NCBI RefSeq assembly: GCF_000746255.1
Contig: NZ_JQKW01000001.1
Span: 1 to 64,000 of the forward strand
DNA: 64,000 bases
From: Thermodesulfobacterium hydrogeniphilum
GTDB taxonomy: Bacteria > Desulfobacterota > Thermodesulfobacteria > Thermodesulfobacteriales > Thermodesulfobacteriaceae
Direction of reading: 5' to 3'
Position numbers and translations under genes: made by a program. The notes under the pieces are model-generated. The model searched no databases and was not told the DNA's origin. It saw only the letters and a program-made list of their open reading frames with translations. The number at the start of each line of letters is the position of its first letter. The stretch's first letter is position 1. Positions 51,837 through 60,400 of the stretch are shown here, one piece after another.

Positions 51837-52961
51837 TTAGATCTTTCTATATTTAAAATAAGCTAAACAAGCTCCTTCTGAAGAAACCATACAAGGACCT
51901 ATAGGGTTTTGTGGATTGCATACTTTTCCAAAAAGTTTACAATCTGTAGGTTTTTTAAGACCTTTTATAACTTCTCCGCATAAACATCCAGGATTTTCCT
52001 TAGGAGGATGTAAATTCACTTTAAAAGCCTTTTCTCCATCTAAAAATTCATATTTTGGAGAAATAGCATAAGCACTATTGGGTATTTCTCCTAAACCCCT
52101 CCAGGGGAAAGTTTTTCTAATGACAAAAGCTTCATTTAAAAATTCCTTAGCTTTAATATTTCCTTCTTGAGTTACAGATCTGGTATATTGTATTTCTACT
52201 TCACATCTATTTTCTTTTATTTGTTTAACAATCATATAAATAGCCTGTAATAAATCTAAGGGTTCAAAACCAGCTATTACTATAGGAGTCCCATATTTTT
52301 TAACTATAGGTTCATAAACTTTACTTCCTGTAATAGTGCTAACATGGCCAGGACCTATAAAAGCATCTATAGAAGGTTTTTCTTTGCTTTGCAAAAGAAA
52401 ATCTAAAACAACCAAAGCTAAAATATGATTAGAAATTATCCATAAATTTTTAATTTTCAAATCATAAGCCTGTTTAATTAATACTGCGGTATGAGGAGCA
52501 GTAGTTTCAAATCCTATAGCAAAAAATATGATATTTTTATCTCGATTTTCTAAAGCTAACTTTAAGGTTTCCATACAAGAAGAAACAGGTTTTATATTAT
52601 ACCCTTCAGCTCTTAATTTTAAGAGACTTATTTTATTAGACCCTGGAACTCTCATTAAATCACCATAAGTACAAAAAATAGTATTTGGAATTTTGGCTAA
52701 TTCAATAGCCATATCTACACGTTCTAAAGCTGTTACACAAACAGGACATCCTGGACCATGTAAAAAATTTATATAGCCCTTTAAGAGTTCATCTAAACCA
52801 TTTCTTAAAATAACATGAGTATGTCCGCCACAAAATTCCATTATATTTACAGGTTTACCATAATTTTCTATTTCTTTTTTTATAGTTTGAACTAATTTTT
52901 TAACTCGTTCGGGGTCTTTAAAATTATTCCATAATTGGCTGAGTTCTTTTGAGTATTTCAT
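51837..52961 (-). CDS. hypD: Hydrogenase maturation protein HypD
   Basis: The 374-residue [4Fe-4S] scaffold works with HypC and HypE to build the Fe(CN)2CO unit. Motifs include MEFCGGHTHVILRNG near residue 42, FLHGPGCPVCVTALERVD near 68, CTYGDLMRVPGS, GFETTAPHTAVLI, and the C-terminal cluster cysteines CLCGEVIKGLKKPTDCKLFG...CNPQNPIGPCMVSSEGAC. Complete. It overlaps hypC by 38 nt with its start inside, implying coupled translation. hypE, hypA, hypB and hypF are not in the window. Confidence 0.97.
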   Translation of the reverse strand: MKYSKELSQLWNNFKDPERVKKLVQTIKKEIENYGKPVNIMEFCGGHTHVILRNGLDELLKGYINFLHGPGCPVCVTALERVDMAIELAKIPNTIFCTYGDLMRVPGSNKISLLKLRAEGYNIKPVSSCMETLKLALENRDKNIIFFAIGFETTAPHTAVLIKQAYDLKIKNLWIISNHILALVVLDFLLQSKEKPSIDAFIGPGHVSTITGSKVYEPIVKKYGTPIVIAGFEPLDLLQAIYMIVKQIKENRCEVEIQYTRSVTQEGNIKAKEFLNEAFVIRKTFPWRGLGEIPNSAYAISPKYEFLDGEKAFKVNLHPPKENPGCLCGEVIKGLKKPTDCKLFGKVCNPQNPIGPCMVSSEGACLAYFKYRKI

Positions 52962-53163
52962 CCCAATACCTCAGAGTTTCTTCAGCTTCTTCAGGATTTA
53001 ATTTCTTAATAGCAAAACCTACATGAACTAAAACCCAATCACCTTCTTTTACAGGTTCAGGTAGCAAATGTAAAGCTATTTCAGTTTTTACTCCTTGAAC
53101 TTCTGCTATAGCTGTCCATTCATCTTTTATTTCTATAATTTTATAAGGGTAGGCTAAACACAT
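52924..53163 (-). CDS. hypC: Hydrogenase maturation chaperone HypC
   Basis: The 79-residue protein begins MCLAYPYKI, with the essential N-terminal cysteine after the start methionine, and has WVLVHVGFAIKKLNPEEAEETL, typical of HypC. The start is ATG 53163 after GAGGTGA; an upstream in-frame TTG/ATG extension would bury the cysteine and can be excluded. It carries the iron-ligand precursor with HypD and binds the large-subunit precursor. Confidence 0.95.
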   Translation of the reverse strand: MCLAYPYKIIEIKDEWTAIAEVQGVKTEIALHLLPEPVKEGDWVLVHVGFAIKKLNPEEAEETLRYWDEILKRTQPIME

Positions 53164-53167
53164 AAAA

Positions 53168-53767
53168 TCACCTCTTTTTTTGTTTATATTGTTTATATAC
53201 ATATAAAATTCTTTGTAAAGCTGTAAAATGGGTGAAAATAGAAATAAAAATTAAAAAAAGAGTACAAAAATCAAACAAGAGAGCAAGTATAAGAAGAAAC
53301 AATCTTTCAAATCTGGTAAGAAATCCTATTTTACATTCAAAGCCTGCTCCTTCTGCCCTTGCTCTGGTATAACTAACCATTAGAGAGCCGGTAATACCTA
53401 AGAAACTTAATAAAACCCCATAAAATAAATTATTGATTAAAAAATAATAAGTAAAAGCTAAGAAAACAAAAATTTCTCCATATCTATCTAAGGTAGAATC
53501 TAAAAAAGCTCCAAAATGAGTAACTTGGTTTGAGAAGCGTGCTAAAGCTCCATCAATTGCATCTAAAGGAGCAAAAATTAAAAGTAAAATACCAGCAATT
53601 AAAAATTTTCCACAAGCTATAAAATAGGAACTTATAACAAAACCTGTAAAACATAAAATAGTTATAATATTAGGATGAATTTTTAAATTTGCTAATACTT
53701 TTACTATAGGTAAAAGTAAAGGTTGAGATAATTGTCTTACTGTATCATTAAAGCTTAATTTTGCCAT
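53168..53767 (-). CDS. CDP-alcohol phosphatidyltransferase, second copy
   Basis: The 199-residue membrane protein has DAIDGALARFSNQVTHFGAF with LDSTLDR after it, the CDP-alcohol transferase motif with all three aspartate groups, and about five helices. NIITILCFTGFVIS precedes it. The YTRARAEGAGFECKIGFLTRFERLFLL segment resembles archaetidylinositol-phosphate-type and PgsA-like enzymes. The head group is unknown. It overlaps comM by 13 nt and ends 4 nt before hypC, so it lies in the middle of a comM-pgs-hypC-hypD run whose genes are functionally unrelated. Confidence 0.87.
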   Translation of the reverse strand: MAKLSFNDTVRQLSQPLLLPIVKVLANLKIHPNIITILCFTGFVISSYFIACGKFLIAGILLLIFAPLDAIDGALARFSNQVTHFGAFLDSTLDRYGEIFVFLAFTYYFLINNLFYGVLLSFLGITGSLMVSYTRARAEGAGFECKIGFLTRFERLFLLILALLFDFCTLFLIFISIFTHFTALQRILYVYKQYKQKKR

Positions 53768-55290
53768 AAAGACCTTTCCAAAACTCTATATTGGATAGCT
53801 TCTGCAAGATGTTGTTTTAATATTATTTCACATTCTTCTAAATCTGCAATAGTACGAGCAATCTTTAATATTTTATGGATAGCTCTGGCTGAAAAACTAA
53901 ATTTATCAGCAGCTTTTTCCAAAAATTCCTGAGCTTTTAGTTCTAAGACACAAAATTTTTTAATTTCCTTAGGTTTTAACCTGGCGTTTGTTTTTAAAGG
54001 GGAATTATATCTTTTTTCTTGAATTTTTCGTGCTTTTATAACTTTTTCTCTAATAGCTTTAGAATTTATTGAAGAATTTTTAGAATTTTCTTTTAAAAGG
54101 TCTTTAAAATCAACTGCTGGTATTTCTAAATGAATATCAATTCTGTCAATAATAGGCCCTGAAATTTTATTTCTATATCTTTTAATTTCTTGATAAGTGC
54201 ATTGACATGGTTTGGTAGGATGACCATAATAACCACATCTACAGGGATTCATGGCACATATAAGCATAAATTTAGAAGGATAAGTAACTGTAAAATTTGC
54301 TCTTGTAATAGTGACTTTTCCATCTTCTAAAGGTTGTCTTAAAGCTTCTATGACATCTTTTCTGAATTCTGGAAATTCATCTAAAAATAAAACTCCATGA
54401 TGTGCTAAACTTATTTCTCCTGGTTTAGGAGGTGTTCCTCCACCTATTAATCCTACCTCAGAAATTCCAAAGTGAGGATTACGAAACGGACGGGTTAAAA
54501 TAAAAGATTTTTCAGAAGATAAAAGCCCTGCTACAGAATAAATTTTAGTAGTTTCTAAAGCTTCTTCATAAGTTAAAGGAGGGAGAATAGTAGGAACCCT
54601 TTGAGCTAACATGGTTTTTCCTGCTCCAGGAGGCCCTATCATTAAAAGATTATGTCCTCCTGCTGCAGCTATTTCAAAGGCTCTTTTAGCCATTTCCTGT
54701 CCTAAAACTTCTGCAAAGTCCTCTTCATATCTTTCTTCTAAATAAGAAATATTTGAATTATCAAAAGGTTCTGGAGTATAATCTCCTTTAAGATAATCTA
54801 CCACCTCTCTAAGATGTTTAACTCCTATGATTTTAAAGTCTTTTACTAAAGAAGATTCTTTTAAATTATCATAAGGTATAATAATTTCTTTAAAATTTAA
54901 TTCTTTAGCTTTTAAAACTGCAGGAAGAATTCCTTTAGTACTTTTTATTCTTCCATCTAAAGCAAGTTCTCCTATAAAAGCACGATTTTTTAATTTTTCC
55001 TTAGGAACAATTTCTATACCTGCTAATAAAGCTATAGCAATAGCCAGATCAAAACCGCTTCCTTCTTTTTTGAGATCAGCAGGAGCTAAATTGATAATAG
55101 TTTTTTTCATAGGAAACTTAAACCCTGAATTTTTAAGGGCAGACCTTATTCTTTCTCTGCTTTCTCTTATTGAACTATCTGGAAGACCAACAATAGTAAT
55201 ACCAGGTAATCCTAAACTAAAATCTACTTCTATTTCTACTGGAAAAGCGTCTATACCAAGAACTGAAAAACTGAAAGCTTGTGAAAGCAT
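53755..55290 (-). CDS. comM: ComM/YifB-type AAA+ helicase (Mg-chelatase-like)
   Basis: The 511-residue protein has an N-terminal ChlI-like domain (VEIEVDFSLGLPGITIVGLPDSSIRESRERI), the AAA+ core with Walker A GPPGAGKTMLAQRVPTILPP near residue 218 and LFLDEFPEFRKDVIEALRQPLEDG near 300, and a zinc-like CRCGYYGHPTKPCQC loop. The C-terminal helical lid has FSARAIHKILKIARTIADLE. ComM drives branch migration during natural transformation in other bacteria. A TATAAT sits 9 nt before the start with no ribosome site, so the message may be leaderless. Confidence 0.93.
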   Translation of the reverse strand: MLSQAFSFSVLGIDAFPVEIEVDFSLGLPGITIVGLPDSSIRESRERIRSALKNSGFKFPMKKTIINLAPADLKKEGSGFDLAIAIALLAGIEIVPKEKLKNRAFIGELALDGRIKSTKGILPAVLKAKELNFKEIIIPYDNLKESSLVKDFKIIGVKHLREVVDYLKGDYTPEPFDNSNISYLEERYEEDFAEVLGQEMAKRAFEIAAAGGHNLLMIGPPGAGKTMLAQRVPTILPPLTYEEALETTKIYSVAGLLSSEKSFILTRPFRNPHFGISEVGLIGGGTPPKPGEISLAHHGVLFLDEFPEFRKDVIEALRQPLEDGKVTITRANFTVTYPSKFMLICAMNPCRCGYYGHPTKPCQCTYQEIKRYRNKISGPIIDRIDIHLEIPAVDFKDLLKENSKNSSINSKAIREKVIKARKIQEKRYNSPLKTNARLKPKEIKKFCVLELKAQEFLEKAADKFSFSARAIHKILKIARTIADLEECEIILKQHLAEAIQYRVLERSLWQN

Positions 55291-55320
55291 AATATTATTA
55301 TAATTTAAAATAAAAATAAA

Positions 55321-55356
55321 AAAAGGCCATAAGGCTTTAACCCTATGGCCTTTTTA
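55321..55356 (-). terminator. Terminator after atpE
   Basis: A GGCCAT...ATGGCC stem with one internal mismatch spans about 55325-55350, with A-rich sequence before it and T-rich after it on both strands. It lies downstream of atpE on the minus strand and just upstream of comM. Confidence 0.85.
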
Positions 55357-55386
55357 TTTTTTAAATTTAAATTTTATCTAAACTGA

Positions 55387-55755
55387 TTAACCACCCAAAC
55401 CAAGTACATTTAAAAATTTGGGTAAAATTGGGTTAGCATAAAGTAAGATCAAAGCAATAACCAATGCATAAATTGTTAAAGCTTCAATAAATGCCAAACC
55501 GAGAATCATAGTAACTGTAAGTTTACCAGAGATTTCAGGATTTCTGGCAATACCTTCACAAGCACCACGGGTAGCATGACCCATACCTACACCACAACCA
55601 AGAGCAGCTAAACCTACACCTACAGCTGCTCCAAATACAATAGCAGCAAAAAATAAAGTGCTTCCTGCGGCATTACCTGCTGCTTCTGCTGCAAATGCAG
55701 GATTTGCAAAAGCTAAACCTAATACAAACAAAGCTAACAGAACAGCTCTTTTCAT
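55387..55755 (-). CDS. atpE: ATP synthase subunit c
   Basis: The 122-residue protein has a cleavable-looking signal (residues 1-22, ending AFAAEA), then two helices: [21 protein letters not shown] and [21 protein letters not shown]. Between them is the polar loop [16 protein letters not shown], as in c subunits. The ion-binding acid is E in AFIEALTIY. The Na+-type ES-T-Y set is not complete (A follows E), so proton coupling is more likely. The N-terminal extension explains the length above the usual 80. A GGAGGGTGAGGG site precedes ATG 55755. Confidence 0.94.
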   Translation of the reverse strand: MKRAVLLALFVLGLAFANPAFAAEAAGNAAGSTLFFAAIVFGAAVGVGLAALGCGVGMGHATRGACEGIARNPEISGKLTVTMILGLAFIEALTIYALVIALILLYANPILPKFLNVLGLGG

Positions 55756-55800
55756 ACCCTCACCCTCCTTTAAAAATTTTTTGAATTATTCAGAAAATTC

Positions 55801-55829
55801 TTGCCAAGAAGGTATAGCCCCCTTGGCAA
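55801..55829 (-). promoter_or_regulatory. Hairpin between atpB and atpE
   Basis: TTGCCAAG (55801-55808) pairs with CTTGGCAA (55822-55829) around a 13-nt loop; on the minus strand it is followed by GAATTTTC rather than a clean T run. It stands between atpB and atpE and could partly terminate, or protect an atpE-containing RNA end, helping make c in excess of a. Confidence 0.6.
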
Positions 55830-55840
55830 AATTCTCATTT

Positions 55841-56593
55841 TTAATGTTCTTCTTCAACTGCTCCAGCAAAATAAGCCAAACTTAAAACTATAAAAATCAA
55901 CATCTGCACGAAAGCTACTAATACACCTAAACACATAATTGGTAAAGGAGCAAAAAAAGGTCCTGCTAAAAAGGTTAAAAGACCAAGCAAAAGTTCTTTT
56001 GACATCATATTTCCAAAAAGTCGGACAGAAAGAGAAATAATTCTTCCTATATGGCTAAAAATTTCTGTAGGAATCATTAAAGGTGCTAACCAAATCATAG
56101 GTCCCATAAAACTTTTAAAATATCCCAATCCCCTGAATCTAAGACCTAATAAATGATAATATATAATTGTAATAAGTGTTAACCCAAGAGTAACATTAAG
56201 ATTAGCAGTTGGACATGTGCAACCAGGTATTAATCCAATAAAGTTAGAAAAAAGAATAAAAAGAGCAAACATTACAATTAAAGGATAAACTAAAGGAACA
56301 ATATTAGGTTTGCCATCCTCACCATGAGGAACATTTTCATAAGTAAAATTATATAAAGCTTCTAAAACAAATTCCCAAAAATTTTGGAGACCACTTGGAA
56401 TAAATTCCATTTTCCTTGTTCCAAGAATAGCTAAAACAATTAAAAGTATAGAAATAAAATATCCATAAACCATATGAGGAGCAAAAATTTTGGCTAAAAT
56501 TCCGTACTTATCAGCATGATGATAAAAATATTCCCCAGAGGGAATCCCTAATTTTTGCAAAATTAAACATAAAAACAAAATAGGTTCTTCCAT
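55841..56593 (-). CDS. atpB: ATP synthase subunit a
   Basis: The 250-residue membrane protein has the subunit a plan: about six helices, a conserved arginine in HIGRIISLSVRLFGNMMSKELL near residue 188 that faces the c ring, and LIPGCTCPTANLNVTLGL in the middle. It opens the proton path between membrane and c ring. It follows atpI by an 18-nt gap after a GGGGGG-rich ribosome site. F1 genes are not in the window, so the Fo genes are encoded apart from them. Confidence 0.95.
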   Translation of the reverse strand: MEEPILFLCLILQKLGIPSGEYFYHHADKYGILAKIFAPHMVYGYFISILLIVLAILGTRKMEFIPSGLQNFWEFVLEALYNFTYENVPHGEDGKPNIVPLVYPLIVMFALFILFSNFIGLIPGCTCPTANLNVTLGLTLITIIYYHLLGLRFRGLGYFKSFMGPMIWLAPLMIPTEIFSHIGRIISLSVRLFGNMMSKELLLGLLTFLAGPFFAPLPIMCLGVLVAFVQMLIFIVLSLAYFAGAVEEEH

Positions 56594-56611
56594 ATTTTAC
56601 CCCCCTTACTT

Positions 56612-57046
56612 TTATGCTATTTCTTTTTTATTTAAAAGTTTTAAAGTCATTAATGTTAAAACAAAATATATTAAAGTAAATCCTAATAATATATATATTA
56701 TATTAAAAGAAAATTTCAGCAAAAAATAAACAATTAGCCCTATAGCAGTTAACTTTAAAAAAGTCTTCAAAATTAAAATATTTTCACCTTTATAAGAAGG
56801 TTTTTCCATGTTCTCTGAATCATCAGAGGACATAACTACTGTCTCTTTAAACATTTTTATAAAATCTATCCCTTCCCTTTTGGTTGTTCTAAAATTAATA
56901 AAACCTAAAAATCCTCCAATAAAAAAAGAAATCATCCACATTAAATTTTGGCTAATTAACAACACCAATAAACTACATACACATATACTTATTAACATAA
57001 ACTTTTCTACATTTTTAAAAAACCTTTCAGGATTTATTCTTTCCAT
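56612..57046 (-). CDS. atpI: AtpI-like ATP synthase protein I
   Basis: The 144-residue membrane protein has four hydrophobic segments (about 15-32, 34-50, 92-110, 115-135) and lies between atpZ and atpB, the place of AtpI. The family is poorly conserved; it helps c-ring assembly or Mg handling in some bacteria. A soluble loop DSDDSENMEKPSYKGEN lies in the middle. Its start overlaps the end of atpZ by 13 nt. Confidence 0.75.
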   Translation of the reverse strand: MERINPERFFKNVEKFMLISICVCSLLVLLISQNLMWMISFFIGGFLGFINFRTTKREGIDFIKMFKETVVMSSDDSENMEKPSYKGENILILKTFLKLTAIGLIVYFLLKFSFNIIYILLGFTLIYFVLTLMTLKLLNKKEIA

Positions 57047-57303
57047 TTATTTTCTTCCTCTTCCACTTCTTTCATTCGTTTTTTACTGTAATAAAATAAA
57101 TTTTTAATACCCCCTGCTGCTCCCAATAAAATTCCTAAGGTAGTAATCCATGGAAAAGTTTTGCCGTGTAATAATTTTTCTTCTATAAACCATCCAGTTA
57201 TAGCACCTGCAAAAATGGAGCCAACAACTGCTATACCTATTGTTAAACTATCTGTTAAAGTCTCTATTAAAAATTTTAAACTACTTTGCTTTTGCTTCTT
57301 CAA
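57034..57303 (-). CDS. AtpZ/AtpQ-like small Fo protein
   Basis: The 89-residue protein has two helices (about 20-37 and 48-66), GSIFAGAITGWFIEEKL and PWITTLGILLGAAGGIKNLF, and a charged C-terminal tail, typical of AtpZ/AtpQ proteins that precede atpB. It starts at TTG 57303; no ATG fits. It leads a four-gene Fo run atpZ-atpI-atpB-atpE. On the minus strand a TATAAC lies upstream near 57320. Confidence 0.75.
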   Translation of the reverse strand: MKKQKQSSLKFLIETLTDSLTIGIAVVGSIFAGAITGWFIEEKLLHGKTFPWITTLGILLGAAGGIKNLFYYSKKRMKEVEEEENKWKE

Positions 57304-57434
57304 AATTATTTTACACTCGTTATAGTCTAAATTAATTTAAATCAGATTTTTTTAAAAATCAACCATCAAAAAATAATAAAATAAGTCATATATAGAAATT
57401 TTATTCCATAATTTTTTATTTTATTTTTATTTTT

Positions 57435-60400
57435 TTAAAATTTTGCTTTTTTACTGTTAAAAAATTCCTTTACCTGTTCTACAAAAGCCTCTATTCTCAT
57501 CTTTGTGCCTAAGGACTTTTGTCCATCACAAGGAACTGTAAGAGTTGGAACTTTTTTACCTTCCTCTTCTTTTATCCTTTTTAAAATAGCAGTCACCACA
57601 TTACCAGGCATACAGGCAAAAGGAATTACATTTACAATTCCATAGATCCCATTATGTAAATACTCCACAGCTTTCCCTATGGAGAGAAGAACTTCTCCTC
57701 CTTCATATTGAACATCTATATATTTTTGGGTTAATTTCATCAAATTTTCCACCTCTGGCTCTTCTGCTGTATCAAGAAAATCTTTTACTAAATTAGAAAA
57801 CTTTTTCTCCTCCCACTTTAGATACTGGCTTTCAATTATATATCTTAAGACAGTTTTTAAAAGACCCAATTTTTTAGCCCATTTCTTGGAAGTATAATTT
57901 ATAAAATGAATCCATTCTGTAATGGGAGGAAGCCAAACCTCAAGTCCTAAATCTTCTAAAAATCTATATAAGTTTTCGTTAGCAAAACGATTGCTTCTTA
58001 CATAAATTTCTCCTACTATACCAACTACAGGTTTTTCTTCTTCCTTAACAGGGATTTTAGAAAAAGCTTTTTTAATTTCTAAAAGGATTTCTATCAAATC
58101 TCCTTTTTCTTCTATAGTTCTTTCTATCTTAGAAAGACTTTCCATATACAAATTTTCCACCTCTTTCTTATCCAAAGCATAAGGTCTGATTTCTCTTAAA
58201 AATTTATCTAAAATATCTACAGCTATAATACCTCTCCAGGCTATTTTCATAAAATCTCTTCCCAAAATATCCAAATCTTCATAAAATTGTATATCTTGCT
58301 GTAAGGAATAAACAGGCATTTTTATTCCTAAGTCTCTCAGGATTTTTTTATGAAATTGATTATACTGCCCAAACCGGCATGGACCTCCGCTATTAGGCAT
58401 AAAAAAGATGCTTTTTTCTGGATTAAAATTAGGAGAATTTATCAACTTTATTAAATCTCCAGTAGTTAAAACAGTAGGATAACATTCCTTACCTGAAGTA
58501 TACCTTCTTCCTAACTCCAGACTTTCTTCATCAGGTTCAGGTAAAACTTCAGCTTTAACACCACAGGCTCTAAAAGCTGCAGCTAAAATCCTGGCATGGT
58601 CACACATATAGGGAATATATACAGTTCTTCCATCTGTAGGTCTAACTCTTATCTCAAATTTTTGCCTTTTATATTCACATTTTTTTATTTTATTTTTAAT
58701 GCTATCTACAAAAGCTTCTAAACGTGTAACCATTCCTGCTTCAGCACTGTGTTCATCTATTTCAAGCTCAAGAGAGGGTTTATTTCCTAATATCTCTTCA
58801 AAAAAATGCTGAATAAAAGAATCGGGTCCGCAAGAAAAATTGGTAAAAAATACAGGAAACAAATTAGGTGTTTCTCTAATAATGTGAGCAGCTAATAAAA
58901 ATCTCTGTCCATATTCCCAATACATATTTTTAAAATCTTCTAAGGCTTCATAATTATCAAATTCATCTAAGGGCAACATATCAACAGGAAGTCCTACTAC
59001 TCCAAGTTTTTTAATTTTATAATGAAGACCTAAATTTGCCCCTGTATCAAAAGCATTATAAGGTCTTCCTACAATTACGAGAATAACTTGATCTTTAAAC
59101 TCTCTTAGAATTTCTTTTCCTCTTTTTCTTAACCAATCATGAAAGCCTTTTTGAGCTTCTTCTCCCTTTTTCCAAGCCTTTTTAGCTTTATTCACAGGAA
59201 TATTTAACATTTGAGCTAATTGTTTTATTTCATCATTTATGATAAATTTAGGCCTACCAAGATGCAAAACAGGACTTATAACTTCAGTTCCTAACTCTTT
59301 AAATTTTAAAGAAGCTGGACTTATCCAAGGAACGCTCTGCACATAAGGACAAACTTTACCAACTTCAAAAATGGGATGCTCAGGTGGAAGATCTGTGATT
59401 TGGGGTAAGAAGATTTTTTTTATTCCCATATTCAATAGAGCTTTGATATGACCTAAAGCAATTTTTATAGGAAAGCAAGGTTCTGCAGGAGCAAGTTCGC
59501 ACCCAATTTTAATTATCTGTTTAGAAGTAGGAGGAGATAAAACCACTTTATATCCTGCTTCTTGAAAAAAAGTAGCAAATAAAGGAAGCCATTCAAAAAA
59601 TTGCAAAATTCTTGGTATACCAATAATTTTATCCTCTTTAAAATCTCCTTCTACAGGTTTCACATAGGAGAGAAGCTTTTCTTCTCTTTCTAAGGTTAAA
59701 TTAGGAATGTTTTCTGGAGCTTTCCTATAATCCACTTCATACTTTTCACATCTACCTCCGTAGTAATAAGGTTTGCTTCCTTCTATACAAACTTGATGAA
59801 TTTCACATTGATTAGGACAGCCTTTACACTCAAAGGTTTTGATGGTATATTTTACTTTGCTTAAATCAAATCCTCTAAATCTTGTTTCTCCTTTAGTTTC
59901 TTCTTTTGCTAAAAGTGCAACTCCTATAGCTCCTGTCACCTCATGATGAGGAGGAACAATTATGGGTTTGCCCAAAACTTTCTCAAAAGCAGCTACTACT
60001 CCTTTATTAAAAGCAACTGCCCCTTGAAAGAAGATTTTTTTGCCTATTTTTCTTCCCTCTACCACCTTATTTAAATAATTATAAACTATGGCATAACAAA
60101 GACCTGCTATTAAATCTTTTTTAGGAAGTCCTTGCTGTTGATAATGTAAGAGATCTGACTGCATAAAGACTGTGCATCTTTCTCCGAGTTTAAGAGGAGC
60201 GTTACTTTTTAAAGCTATATCTCCAAATTTCTCAATAGGAATTCCCAATTTGACAGCTTGTTCCTGTAAAAAAGAACCTGTTCCTGCAGCGCAGGCTTTA
60301 TTCATTGTAAAATCTGAAACAGTTCCTTTATCTAAATAAATGTATTTAGAATCCTGACCCCCTATTTCAAAAATAGTATCAACTTCATGGTCAAGGAAAA

